Positions 49,352 through 60,034 of a stretch of DNA of 64,000 bases are shown piece by piece; the stretch's first letter is position 1, and the number at the start of each line of letters is the position of its first letter. The notes below the pieces were generated by a model. That model searched no databases. It saw nothing but the letters and a program-made list of their open reading frames with translations, and was not told the origin of the DNA. Both the position numbers and the translations under genes were made by a program. The stretch comes from Vibrio rhizosphaerae (lineage in GTDB: Bacteria > Pseudomonadota > Gammaproteobacteria > Enterobacterales > Vibrionaceae): the NCBI RefSeq assembly GCF_024347095.1, contig NZ_AP024904.1, forward strand, positions 558,001-622,000. The letters are read 5' to 3'.

Positions 49352-49387
49352 AAAGCATGATCTCTTTCTTTATCATTTCGGATCGGA

Positions 49388-51693
<2,306 letters not shown>

Positions 51694-51769
51694 TTGATAC
51701 CCACCTTATCTCATAAGTGATCAATTTAAGATTAGTACAAAATGAACGTTCTACAGATAGTTATGTCCC

Positions 51770-52060
51770 TTAGTGATCAAAAATTTGCGACGGTAATAAA
51801 TTTTCGAGTACTATTTTTTCTTTGCGGGTTTTGGAAAAACGTTTGACCTTCGCTTCCATCCGTAACGCTTCGCGATGGGTGCCGACCGGATGACTCCACA
51901 CCAGCACCAGAGGAGACTTGCCCCGCAATGCTTTTGCTCCCTGACCACGCTGGTGTTGTTGAAAGCGTCGTGCAATGTTGGTTGTAATACCGCAATAAAG
52001 CGCATTTTGGGGCGTTCTGATCAAATAAATCCACCATTGCGCGGTTTGTTTGTCAGTCAT
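51770..52060 (-). CDS. GIY-YIG nuclease-like protein (YhbQ type)
   Basis: A 96-residue protein with a single GIY-YIG domain. The signature WIYLIRTPQNALYCGITTNI is followed by ARRFQQH, and Glu70 (MEAKVKRFSK) is the expected metal-binding residue. Stand-alone proteins of this kind (YhbQ/UPF0213) have weak nuclease activity and an uncertain role in DNA repair. The start is six bases after the yceH stop, so they form an operon. Confidence 0.88.
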   Translation of the reverse strand: MTDKQTAQWWIYLIRTPQNALYCGITTNIARRFQQHQRGQGAKALRGKSPLVLVWSHPVGTHREALRMEAKVKRFSKTRKEKIVLENLLPSQIFDH

Positions 52061-52066
52061 TCGATG

Positions 52067-52717
52067 TTATTCACCGGAAGCAAGGAGCGTCTCCATTTGT
52101 GTGCGTAACCACTGAACTTCCTGCTTTAACGCATCCACTTCCTGTTCGAGAATCTCAAGTCGTGCTGGTTGTGCCGGGGTCTCCGTTACCGCCGCAGTAA
52201 TCTCGTCACTGGCATCATAAGGTGTGAACGTTTGACGATAGCGAATTTCTCGTTTTCCCGGCTCTCGCGGCAACCGGGCGACTAATTCTCTTTCAATCAG
52301 TGTTTCCAGAACCAGTTCCGTCGTTTTCATATCCGGCAAAACACATAGACGATTGGTTCGGGTCCGTAACTCTCCCGGCGTTTGTGGGCCACGCAACAAC
52401 AAACAACATATGATTCCCAGCTCTTGTTCTGTCAGTTGCAAATCACCAAACTCCGTATTGCAAAAACGATGTTGGTATTTACTGGTCCGACTGTTAAAAC
52501 CACTTTCATCACTGACGAACCGGCGGGAGATTAAATCCTCTACGGTTTCAAGCACTTGAGATTCAGATAAGTTCATCACCGGTTCTCGGTTGCTTTTCTG
52601 ATTGCAGGCGGTGACCAGACTATTGAGACTCAGCGGATAGTAATCCGGTGTGGTAATCGATTTTTCAATTAAACTGCCGATAATCCGCGCCTCATGCGCA
52701 CTAAGCTCATACTTCAT
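52067..52717 (-). CDS. yceH: YceH-family (DUF480) protein
   Basis: A 216-residue protein of the DUF480 family with two tandem winged-helix domains (YELSAHEARIIGSLIEKS at the start; LTEQELGIICCLLLRGPQTP begins the second) and a C-terminal coiled coil (about 185-215; LEILEQEVDALKQEVQWLRTQ). The wings suggest nucleic-acid binding, but no target is established. AAGGA lies seven bases before ATG 52717; the in-frame ATG 52732 overlaps that site. Confidence 0.9.
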   Translation of the reverse strand: MKYELSAHEARIIGSLIEKSITTPDYYPLSLNSLVTACNQKSNREPVMNLSESQVLETVEDLISRRFVSDESGFNSRTSKYQHRFCNTEFGDLQLTEQELGIICCLLLRGPQTPGELRTRTNRLCVLPDMKTTELVLETLIERELVARLPREPGKREIRYRQTFTPYDASDEITAAVTETPAQPARLEILEQEVDALKQEVQWLRTQMETLLASGE

Positions 52718-52774
52718 CACGATTTCCTTCATGCTCTATTCAATTGAATTCGGTATACACAGCATTCAATATCA

Positions 52775-52972
52775 TTAATGTTCAACAACAAAAGTACATT
52801 TAACAAGATGACCCTGTTCATCCAGCACAAATATTTGTGAACGATGCAATTCAATATCTGTAAAACTATACGATTTTCTTGCGGCGACGTAGCCAGTTCG
52901 GAGTTTATCCTGACGTGGGTTCTCGAGGGGTTCCGCAAAAAGAGGAACAATAATCTCTGATGATAATGACAT
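52775..52972 (-). CDS. Possible small hypothetical protein (65 aa)
   Basis: A 65-codon frame with mixed, protein-like composition (IIVPLFAEPLENP, then YSFTDIELHRSQIFVLDEQG and CTFVVEH), predicted strands and no signal. The ribosome binding site is weak (AAAAG). I recognise no family. It lies just upstream of yceH on the same strand, which makes a short real gene possible. Confidence 0.4.
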   Translation of the reverse strand: MSLSSEIIVPLFAEPLENPRQDKLRTGYVAARKSYSFTDIELHRSQIFVLDEQGHLVKCTFVVEH

Positions 52973-53196
52973 GACTTTTGATGAGTGATAATAGGAATGT
53001 CATTATCATATAGCGACTGACTGAGAAAATAAATCATGTTCAGACAAGGAATCATGTTTCCAGCCGCATCATATACTGATCGTCCGGTAATTCAGCAGAT
53101 AAAGCCACTTTTGATTGATCTCAGGGCTGTTCCCCAAGCGATGGATATGATTTAATTCTGATAGACCCATTTAATAAGACAATAGGAAAGGAACCG

Positions 53197-53514
53197 ATGA
53201 GCAGCGTATTTGAAATTGTCTCGCTAGCACGCCGTAAAAACAAACTAAAACGGGAGTTGATCGATAACGAGAAAAAAGTTCGGGATAATCGTAAACGTGT
53301 TGACCTGCTTGAGAACCTGCTGGATTACATCAAACCCGAAATGACACACGATGAGTTCATTGCCATCGTCAAAAATATGAAAGCAGACTATGAAGATCGG
53401 GTTGATGATCATATCATCAAAAGTGCTGAAATCTCCAAAGAGCGTCGGGAAATGAGCCGTCGCATTAAAGAGTTAACCGAACAAGACAAACTTCAGACTC
53501 AGGGTAAAAAATAA
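53197..53514 (+). CDS. tmaR: Pole-localising PTS regulator TmaR (YeeX, DUF496)
   Basis: A 105-residue coiled-coil protein matching E. coli YeeX/TmaR along its length ([49 protein letters not shown]-like end). TmaR clusters at the cell pole and holds PTS enzyme I there, controlled by tyrosine phosphorylation; Tyr65 here corresponds to E. coli Tyr72. AAAGGAA precedes the ATG. It is a single gene with a strong terminator. Confidence 0.9.
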   Translation: MSSVFEIVSLARRKNKLKRELIDNEKKVRDNRKRVDLLENLLDYIKPEMTHDEFIAIVKNMKADYEDRVDDHIIKSAEISKERREMSRRIKELTEQDKLQTQGKK

Positions 53515-53542
53515 TCCCCGCAGCACTATGATTGATACCGAT

Positions 53543-53569
53543 AAACCCACAGCGATGTGGGTTTTTTTA
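53543..53569 (+). terminator. Terminator of tmaR
   Basis: AAACCCAC / GTGGGTTT stem with a six-base loop, followed by TTTT. Confidence 0.9.
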
Positions 53570-53585
53570 TATGACTATTTTTTAC

Positions 53586-53626
53586 ATGACCATTTTTACA
53601 TGGTCATATCGTTCTCAACGATATGA
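53586..53626. repeat. Two overlapping, mutually exclusive hairpins
   Basis: ATGACCAT / ATGGTCAT (53586-53607) and TCATATCGTT / AACGATATGA (53604-53626) share bases 53604-53607, so only one can form at a time. They lie between the tmaR terminator and the peroxiredoxin promoter. Confidence 0.4.
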
Positions 53627-53753
53627 CGGCCCGCGCCGCACCACCAGAAAAGACTCTTTTTTCATCACAATCCCCTAATATTTTTATGTTTTTATTGAAC
53701 TGATTTCAAGCTAGACTCAATGCAAGCCCTCATATCAATAAAAGGAAAACATC

Positions 53754-54227
53754 ATGATCGAACAAGGTCAGAAACTCCCTGCAGCAACGTTAAATCAACT
53801 GACAGCAGATGGCATGGTCAACCATCAGGTTCAAGAACTCTTTGCCGGTAAAAAAGCGGTTTTATTTGCCGTCCCGGGTGCATTTACCCCAACCTGCTCT
53901 GAAGCGCATCTCCCCGGCTATGTTGTGCTGGCCGACCAGCTAAAAGCGAAAGGCATTGATATCATCGCGTGCGTTTCCGTCAATGATGCATTTGTAATGA
54001 AAGCCTGGGGTGAAGCACAGAATGCTTCAGAAATCATGATGCTGGCGGATGGCGATGCCAGTTTCACCAAAGCGCTCGGCCTGGAAATGGACACAGAACA
54101 GTTCGGTGGTATTCGCTCACAACGCTATGCCATGATCATTGAAGATGGTGTGGTCAAGCAGTTAAACGTAGAACCACCGAAATCATTTGAAGTCAGCAAC
54201 GCTGAAACCATTCTTGCCAGTCTATAA
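53754..54227 (+). CDS. Prx5-type peroxiredoxin
   Basis: A 157-residue peroxiredoxin of the Prx5/AhpE-like 'redoxin' group. The peroxidatic Cys48 sits in PGAFTPTCSEAHLPGY, with Thr45 and the distal Arg in GGIRSQRYAM. A second Cys73 (IIACVSVND) might resolve the sulfenic acid. It reduces peroxides with thiol donors. Many vibrio and Haemophilus homologues carry a fused glutaredoxin domain; this one ends at the peroxiredoxin domain. AAAGGAAAACATC precedes the ATG. Single-gene unit. Confidence 0.9.
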   Translation: MIEQGQKLPAATLNQLTADGMVNHQVQELFAGKKAVLFAVPGAFTPTCSEAHLPGYVVLADQLKAKGIDIIACVSVNDAFVMKAWGEAQNASEIMMLADGDASFTKALGLEMDTEQFGGIRSQRYAMIIEDGVVKQLNVEPPKSFEVSNAETILASL

Positions 54228-54246
54228 ATCACATCGGCAGAACTCA

Positions 54247-54274
54247 AAAAACGGAAACCTCGGTTTCCGTTTTT
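54247..54274. terminator. Bidirectional terminator
   Basis: Thirteen-bp stem AAAAACGGAAACC / GGTTTCCGTTTTT, between convergent genes. Confidence 0.9.
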
Positions 54275-54315
54275 CATTGGCAGAAAAGAAAATCCTACAC
54301 AACAAAACACTCTAT

Positions 54316-54732
54316 TTATGTGGTTAAAGTCGGTAATACCGGGCTACCTTTTAAACGATGGTATTCAGACAAAGCCACTTTATCTGCCAGCGTGTCAACG
54401 TGTGCTTCAGATAAGTCACACCAAAAAACCTCCTCGGCTTCGAAAGACGACACACTGCCATCCCAGCAACTGACCACATAATAATGCAGCAATTGTAATT
54501 CTGTTGTCGGATGATAAAGCGAACAAAGGTAATGATAACTTTTCGGGAGAACCCCAAGCTCTTCCTGAATTTCACGGAGCAGTGCTTCTTTTTGTGACTC
54601 CCCCGCTTCCATATGACCACCGGGAATAGCAACAATATCAGGATCACACGTTTTATCTTTTGCACGCTTTTCCAGCAGGACCTGATCATCATCAACCAAT
54701 AGAAAAGACACACATTCATGCACTTTCATCAT
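54316..54732 (-). CDS. Nudix hydrolase
   Basis: A 138-residue protein with a complete Nudix box: Gly-Gly at the start of GGHMEAGESQKEALLREIQE then ELG, so it should hydrolyse a nucleoside-diphosphate-linked substrate using Mg2+. The substrate is unknown. GGAGGAGGAT lies before ATG 54732 (the next codon is also ATG). It follows cbiB by 42 bases on the same strand and could be transcribed with the cobalamin genes, perhaps without functional link. Confidence 0.88.
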   Translation of the reverse strand: MMKVHECVSFLLVDDDQVLLEKRAKDKTCDPDIVAIPGGHMEAGESQKEALLREIQEELGVLPKSYHYLCSLYHPTTELQLLHYYVVSCWDGSVSSFEAEEVFWCDLSEAHVDTLADKVALSEYHRLKGSPVLPTLTT

Positions 54733-54774
54733 CTTATCCTCCTCCGGGGCCATGCGACAAACATCGGCATCACA

Positions 54775-55737
54775 TCATGACTGACCGATTCCTACTATCC
54801 AGCATACACCGATGTAAACCAACAGTGCTAATATAGAGACCAGATACATCAGCCGAATCGTGCGCTGGATATCATCTCGTTCAATCAGGCGGTGATGGTC
54901 GCCAATCCAAGGCTTTTCTACCCGCTGACCGAAATAATCATTTGCACCGCCGAGCTGTATCCCGAGTGCCCCGGCAACAGCCGCTTCCGACCACGCACAA
55001 TTCGGGCTTTTATGCTGATAACGATCCCGCCAGCCGATCAGGAGTGCACCACGCGCATCGTAACGCAGTAACAAAGCCGCCAAAGCAAACAGTAACCAGC
55101 TCAACCGTGCAGGTAACCAGTTTGCCAAATCGTCCATTTTGGCAGAGACATAGCCTAACGCCCGGTATTTTTCGTTGCGATACCCCACCATCGAATCCAA
55201 CGTATTGATCGCTTTATATGCCATCGCTAACGGAACTCCGCCGAGAAACAGATAGAACATCGGTGCAATCACACCGTCAACCGTATTTTCCGCAACGGTT
55301 TCGACCACTGCCCGGGAAATCTGAGTATCATCGAGGTTGCGGGTATCCCGTCCGACAATGTAAGACAATTGTCGGCGGCTCTCTTCAAGATCGCCCTGCT
55401 CCTGCGCCCGATAGACCACATTGGCACAATCCGCCAAACATCGTCCTGCCAATGTGGTGTAAGCCAGCCACACAGTCACGACAACACCCACCCAAGGGTG
55501 CACGGCCGACGCCACTTGCAACACCCCCCAAGTCACACCACCGCTCAACGCGACAATAACGATCCATAATATGCCTCCGCCGATATAAAGCCCCGATTCT
55601 CGATGACTCAAACGACGAATCAACTTCTCTGTGCGAGAAATCGCTGTTCCAATCCATCGAATCGGATGCGGCCAATGAGGCGGGTCACCGAGGATTAAGT
55701 CAAGGATAAAAGCACAACCATAAATCAACAGACTCAT
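54775..55737 (-). CDS. cbiB: Adenosylcobinamide-phosphate synthase CbiB
   Basis: A 320-residue integral membrane enzyme (E. coli/Salmonella CbiB 319) that attaches aminopropanol phosphate to adenosylcobyric acid. Family marks are LDLILGDPPHWPHPIRW near the start, ISRAVVETVAENTVDGV and YKAINTLDSMVGY in the cytoplasmic loops, and GDHHRLIERDDI near the end. ATG 55737 overlaps the cbiA stop codon as ATGA, which shows translational coupling. Downstream of cbiA in one operon. Confidence 0.93.
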   Translation of the reverse strand: MSLLIYGCAFILDLILGDPPHWPHPIRWIGTAISRTEKLIRRLSHRESGLYIGGGILWIVIVALSGGVTWGVLQVASAVHPWVGVVVTVWLAYTTLAGRCLADCANVVYRAQEQGDLEESRRQLSYIVGRDTRNLDDTQISRAVVETVAENTVDGVIAPMFYLFLGGVPLAMAYKAINTLDSMVGYRNEKYRALGYVSAKMDDLANWLPARLSWLLFALAALLLRYDARGALLIGWRDRYQHKSPNCAWSEAAVAGALGIQLGGANDYFGQRVEKPWIGDHHRLIERDDIQRTIRLMYLVSILALLVYIGVCWIVGIGQS

Positions 55738-57104
55738 TGGCGCACGCGTCCCCGTCGGATCCAATTCAACAGTAAATCAGGATTCTGACCGAAGTGAACA
55801 TGCAGATAACTCGCCAGAGTATTGTTGATTTGATAGCCGCCTTGCCACTGCTGTAAAACCTGTCCATCCCGTTCTTTGGTGCAGGTAAATACGGGGGTCA
55901 GCTCAGTGGTGAACTCAGAGTAATGAAATTCATGACCGCGAATGACCTGCCCTTGGGGAGCGATCAACACATCGTGGTTCGCAGAGACCTGACAATAGCC
56001 AAAGCGTTTCAGAGAGGTGGTCATCGTGCTATACCCGGGGAAAATGCCACACATCGGATACTTTTGCCCGGATTGATCGAACAAACTTTCACCTAAATAC
56101 ATCAGACCACCACACTCGGCATAGATCGCAACCCCTTGCTCATGAGCTCGCTTGAATGCTGCCAACATCGGTTGGTTAGCGGATAACCGTTCAGCATACA
56201 ATTCAGGAAAACCACCGCCAATATAAATCAGATCGGCCTCAGGCAATACCTGATCCTGTAACGGGCTAAAACGGACAATCCGCACGCCGCTTGATGCCAA
56301 CAGATCAAGGTTATCCTGATAGTAGAAGTTAAAAGCTTCGTCATAAGCCATTGCTAACGTCAACCCATCTCCTTGTCCCTTCAATGCCAGAGCCAATGTG
56401 TTATCAGCTACAGGCGCCGGGGGCAATACTGAGCATTGCAGCAGTAAATCGAGATCAAGATGCTGTTCAATCTCTACCGCCAGCTGATCCCAGACCTCAT
56501 CATAGGCAGCTTGTTCCTGAGCTGTAACCAACCCGAGATGACGAGACGGCAATTCAATCTCTTTGAGATTGGGTAAACGCCCAATCACAGGGATACCGGT
56601 ATAACGTTCTATGGCGGTTTTCAGTAAATCAAAGTGGTTGTCTGAGTTGACCTGATTGAGAATCACACCGGCAATATTTAACGTCGGATCAAATTGCTGA
56701 AATCCCAACACGGTTGCTGCTGCCGAGGTCGAGACGGCTTTGCCGTCAATCACCAGAATCACCGGACAAGCCAGTTGTTTTGCCATCCCGGCACTACTGC
56801 AATAATGAGGGTCGGTACCATAACCATCATACAATCCCATCACCCCTTCGATGATAGCAACATCAACCTGTGCCACACGTGGGTAAAACGTATTCAATAA
56901 CACCGCTTGCGGTAACATGAATTCGTCCAGATTTCTGGATAAGGTCCCGGAAACTCGCGAATGCCATGCCGTATCAATGTAGTCCGGGCCGACTTTAAAC
57001 GGCTGAACCGCCAATCCCCGTCGTCGAAACGCACGTAATAAACCTAAGGTGAGGGTTGTCTTGCCACAGCCACTACTGGTGCCGCCAATTAAAAATGCAT
57101 GCAT
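55734..57104 (-). CDS. cbiA: Cobyrinic acid a,c-diamide synthase CbiA
   Basis: A 456-residue amidotransferase that amidates the a and c side chains of cobyrinate using glutamine and ATP. It has a P-loop GGTSSGCGKTT (7-17), a synthetase domain, and a C-terminal glutaminase domain with nucleophile Cys331 (YAECGGLMYLG). Its presence means the strain works on cobyrinate, not only on salvaged cobinamide. The start codon abuts a 17-bp tandem repeat and has only a weak GAGAA site, so initiation looks unusual. First gene of cbiA-cbiB. Confidence 0.94.
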   Translation of the reverse strand: MHAFLIGGTSSGCGKTTLTLGLLRAFRRRGLAVQPFKVGPDYIDTAWHSRVSGTLSRNLDEFMLPQAVLLNTFYPRVAQVDVAIIEGVMGLYDGYGTDPHYCSSAGMAKQLACPVILVIDGKAVSTSAAATVLGFQQFDPTLNIAGVILNQVNSDNHFDLLKTAIERYTGIPVIGRLPNLKEIELPSRHLGLVTAQEQAAYDEVWDQLAVEIEQHLDLDLLLQCSVLPPAPVADNTLALALKGQGDGLTLAMAYDEAFNFYYQDNLDLLASSGVRIVRFSPLQDQVLPEADLIYIGGGFPELYAERLSANQPMLAAFKRAHEQGVAIYAECGGLMYLGESLFDQSGQKYPMCGIFPGYSTMTTSLKRFGYCQVSANHDVLIAPQGQVIRGHEFHYSEFTTELTPVFTCTKERDGQVLQQWQGGYQINNTLASYLHVHFGQNPDLLLNWIRRGRVRQ

Positions 57105-57105
57105 G

Positions 57106-57170
57106 TCGGTTTAGTTCTCATATCGGTTTAACATTTATCTCGGTTTAACGTTTATGTCGGTTTAAAACGG
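57106..57170. repeat. 17-bp tandem repeat abutting the cbiA start codon
   Basis: Units begin at 57106, 57123, 57140 and 57157 with exact 17-base spacing: TCGGTTTAGTTCTCATA, TCGGTTTAACATTTATC, TCGGTTTAACGTTTATG and a partial TCGGTTTAAAACGG. On the coding (minus) strand the core is TAAACCGA. The array fills the place of the cbiA ribosome binding site. Confidence 0.85.
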
Positions 57171-57445
57171 ATTCTTAATCAAAAACAGCACCATAGCAGA
57201 TGTGACCAATCCTATTCACCACAAAGTTATCAATTTATCTTACTTTGTCTACAAAAGGCGTTCCCATCACTGAACCGACTCGAATTTCTTAAGAATAATC
57301 GAAGCAAATCAATGAACCTCGTCGCATCATATATAAATGTTCAGCATGAGATGAATGGTCCGGAATGATCACAGCCAGCTTCATCAAATTTTCACATTGA
57401 TGACAGATAATCCGAAGATCAGACGACCAGACATCCACCACCGGC
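57171..57445. other. Divergent region cbiA/lipase
   Basis: No gene or known RNA. I looked for a B12 riboswitch core here and did not find one. Confidence 0.4.
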
Positions 57446-58234
57446 TTGAAACCACTCAAACGATATCAGTACGAACATTATGCCGTACTCTGTAGACTTG
57501 CCTACCCTCGCATATTTCGGCATACCCGTTATGGCTTTGACCCTAACGGACAACGCATCATCCGGGATCGATACGGTAAGACAATGATTCGGGTGCTGTG
57601 GAGCCGCAAAAAAGATGAAGTGGTGGTTGTATTCAAAGGCTCTCATTCTGTCAGTGACTGGATATTGAATCTTGCTTTATGGATGAAAGACTGTCGGTCG
57701 ATCGGACTGCCTTATCATATTCATGCCGGCTTATACTATCTGTTACTTCAGGAAAGCCAGCCGGCTCGTAATGAAGATAAACTCGGCATCAGTGTACTGG
57801 AAAGACTGGAAACCATTCTGTTACCGCTAATTGAGCAAGGAAAGCGCGTCGTATTGACCGGTCATTCGTCCGGCGGTTCAATGGCATGTGTCGTTGCAGA
57901 CTATCTCGAACGCAGAGCCCCCAAAAGTATTAAACGTGTGGTCACTTTTGGCCAGCCCGCTGTCGGCAACTGGCACTTCTACAGGCGATATACCCTAAAG
58001 CATAAAACTTATCGTATCTGCTGCGACATCGATATTGTGACCTTTCTACCGCCACTCCCGTTCATCTACTGGCACGTCGGTAAATTGCTCTGGCTCTATA
58101 ACGGGCGAATTTACGAAAATACACCGACCTTAATTCGACTCGGTCGTTCACTGCTCAGTTGGTTGATCCGTCCGTTTTCTTATCATTTGATGAGTAAGTA
58201 TATCCGCAATAAAGATTTTTTTGACGAACGCTGA
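57446..58234 (+). CDS. Class 3 lipase-like alpha/beta hydrolase
   Basis: A 262-residue protein of the fungal-type (class 3) lipase group. The nucleophile elbow GHSSGG puts Ser141 at the active site; Asp in DIDIVTFLPP and a His in the C-terminal RPFSYHLMSKY are the likely partners. There is no signal peptide, so it acts in the cytoplasm or at the inner membrane; a hydrophobic patch (LLSWLIRPF) lies near the end. The substrate is unknown. The only start in a sensible place is TTG 57446, which has no clear binding site; the frame is closed by a stop about 14 codons upstream. Confidence 0.75.
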   Translation: MKPLKRYQYEHYAVLCRLAYPRIFRHTRYGFDPNGQRIIRDRYGKTMIRVLWSRKKDEVVVVFKGSHSVSDWILNLALWMKDCRSIGLPYHIHAGLYYLLLQESQPARNEDKLGISVLERLETILLPLIEQGKRVVLTGHSSGGSMACVVADYLERRAPKSIKRVVTFGQPAVGNWHFYRRYTLKHKTYRICCDIDIVTFLPPLPFIYWHVGKLLWLYNGRIYENTPTLIRLGRSLLSWLIRPFSYHLMSKYIRNKDFFDER

Positions 58235-58309
58235 ATATGTTCGCATGACATCACTGAAAGGACAGACGGATAAGGTTGTGCAGGGAGATATGAAATAGAC
58301 TGGAGATAT

Positions 58310-58338
58310 AAAAAAAGACGCCATAAGCGTCTTTTTTT
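58310..58338 (-). terminator. Terminator of the tRNA transcript
   Basis: Twelve-bp stem AAAAAAAGACGC / GCGTCTTTTTTT with loop CATAA, immediately past tRNA-Cys on the minus strand. Confidence 0.92.
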
Positions 58339-58347
58339 ATCAGGATA

Positions 58348-58421
58348 TGGAGGCGCGTCCCGGAGTCGAACCGAGGTCCACGGATTTGCAATCCGCTGCA
58401 TAGCCACTCTGCCAACGCGCC
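58348..58421 (-). tRNA. tRNA-Cys (GCA)
   Basis: A 74-base tRNA with encoded CCA. The acceptor stem GGCGCGT pairs with ACGCGCC, the anticodon arm GCGGATTGCAAATCCGT carries GCA, and the T arm has GGTTCGACTCC. It closely matches E. coli tRNA-Cys. Second in a two-tRNA transcript. Confidence 0.97.
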
Positions 58422-58449
58422 AAATGATTTCGTTCTCAATCAATGTAGA

Positions 58450-58536
58450 TGGTGCCCCGGGCCGGACTTGAACCGGCACAGCGCGAACGCCGAGGGATTT
58501 TAAATCCCTTGTGTCTACCAATTCCACCACCAGGGC
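58450..58536 (-). tRNA. tRNA-Leu (UAA)
   Basis: An 87-base class II tRNA with encoded CCA. The acceptor stem GCCCTGG pairs with CCGGGGC (one T-G pair), the anticodon arm GGGATTTAAAATCCC carries UAA, and a long variable arm (CGGCGTTCGCGCTG) is present. It matches E. coli leuZ. It is transcribed first, 28 bases before tRNA-Cys. Confidence 0.97.
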
Positions 58537-58935
58537 AACGCTATCAAGCGATGGTAACACCACCTCTCATCGGCATGAACCGTGAGAACGAGGCATACTT
58601 TATCGGATTAAAATTCGAGGTCAACAAAAATTTCTCTATTATCAATCAAATGGCTAATAAACATGCGCATCCGTACAGACAACATACAATCAGGATAAAA
58701 ACCAGCCATGAACTGATTGACTCTAGGTGTATAGCTGGCAACAGCGCTTGGTTTGAATGGTCAGTGCTCAGATCACCGCCTTTTCATATTTTTATGTCAT
58801 GTCACATGATTTTTGAATCTATCGGATTGTTCATAAACTGATTCCCCTTCGATATTCAACAGATTATCATGACCTATCGTGAACGTTCGGCCACTCGGCT
58901 TACCCAAAAAGCAAAATCAGAGAAGGGGAATTTAG
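58537..58935. other. Intergenic region between tRNAs and yghU
   Basis: No gene seen in 399 bases apart from the tRNA promoter. The tRNA 3' ends are not repeated nearby, so I see no integration scar. Confidence 0.45.
58597..58624 (-). promoter_or_regulatory. Candidate tRNA promoter
   Basis: On the minus strand TTGACC (-35) and TAAAGT (-10) are 16 bases apart and followed by a GC-rich discriminator-like GCCTCG, about 60 bases before tRNA-Leu. Confidence 0.55.
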
Positions 58936-59796
58936 ATGAGCGACAAACAATATGTACCGCCAAAAGTCTGGAAGAATGAGCCAAGTTCAGGCAATCAATG
59001 GGCGAATATTAATCGTCCGGAAGCTGGCGCAAGATTTGACAGAGAGCTGCCTGTTGGGGAGCATCCGTTTCAACTTTATTCACTCGGGACACCCAACGGC
59101 CAAAAAGTGACAATCTTGTTTGAAGAACTTTTAGCATTGGGAATCAAAGACGCTGAATACGACGCTCATCTCATTAATATTGGAGATTCTGATCAATTTT
59201 CATCAGGATTTGTTGCGGTAAATCCCAACTCAAAAATTCCTGCTTTAGTTGATCAATCTGGAGATGCACCGATCAACGTGTTTGAATCGGCGTCAATTCT
59301 GGTTCATTTGGCTGAAAAGTTTGGCCATTTCTTACCGGCCAGTGGCCCGGCAAGAACCCAAACCTTTAACTGGTTGTTCTGGGCGCAGGGCTCAGCACCA
59401 TTTTTAGGCGGTGGTTTTGGTCATTTCTACGCTTATGCCGATGAAAAGCAAGAATACCCGATTAACCGTTTCGCAATGGAAGTGAAACGTCAGCTAGATG
59501 TGTTAGATAAGCAACTCGCCAAGAACAGCTACGTGGCAGGTGAAGCATATACAATTGCGGATATGGCCATCTGGCCTTGGTATGGCAACCTTGTCCTTGG
59601 TCGGGCATACGACGCCGCTGAGTTTTTACAGGTTCATACCTACGAGCATGTTGTCCGTTGGGCAAAACAGATTGAAGCGCGTGAACCCGTACAACGAGGT
59701 CGCATCGTCAATCGTACGATGGGTGAAGCATGGGAACAGGTCGCAGAAAGACACAGCGCTGAAGATATCGACAAAGCACTTAAACTAAAACCATAA
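58936..59796 (+). CDS. yghU: Glutathione transferase-like disulfide-bond oxidoreductase YghU
   Basis: A 286-residue GST-fold enzyme (E. coli YghU 288). The N-terminal extension YVPPKVWKNE and the thioredoxin-like domain with GTPNGQKVTILFEEL and NPNSKIPALVD are typical of YghU, which binds two glutathione molecules and reduces disulfides; FESASILVHLAEKFG completes the glutathione site. The C-terminal helical domain includes YTIADMAIWPW. AGAAGGGGAATTTAG is a good binding site. Single-gene unit. Confidence 0.95.
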   Translation: MSDKQYVPPKVWKNEPSSGNQWANINRPEAGARFDRELPVGEHPFQLYSLGTPNGQKVTILFEELLALGIKDAEYDAHLINIGDSDQFSSGFVAVNPNSKIPALVDQSGDAPINVFESASILVHLAEKFGHFLPASGPARTQTFNWLFWAQGSAPFLGGGFGHFYAYADEKQEYPINRFAMEVKRQLDVLDKQLAKNSYVAGEAYTIADMAIWPWYGNLVLGRAYDAAEFLQVHTYEHVVRWAKQIEAREPVQRGRIVNRTMGEAWEQVAERHSAEDIDKALKLKP

Positions 59797-59804
59797 AAAC
59801 GATG

Positions 59805-59838
59805 TTAACAAGCGCACCCTTACAAGTGCGCTTGTTAA
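59805..59838 (+). terminator. Hairpin after yghU
   Basis: Perfect 13-bp stem TTAACAAGCGCAC / GTGCGCTTGTTAA with an eight-base loop; no T-run on the plus strand. Confidence 0.6.
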
Positions 59839-60034
59839 AAAATCTGATGCAGAGTCTGAGCCTCTCCTCCCCCGTAAAACCGCCCTTCTGGTCAAACCAT
59901 TCCTAGTTTCCACCGTTCTCTTGACAAATAGATTGCTTTTATCCAATGAGGCATTAGAATCCGCGTCGTTTTGATGCTGTCAGACAACCAACATCGACAG
60001 CTTATTCCTCATCTATTGTTAAAGGTAAGTATTC

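Noticed and set aside
58183..58841. Frames of more than 120 codons on both strands across the tRNA pair
   Set aside because: They are produced by the tRNA-Cys and tRNA-Leu sequences and carry no protein signature.
58348..58935. tRNA genes as an integration site of a mobile element
   Set aside because: No integrase gene and no repeat of a tRNA 3' end is visible next to them.
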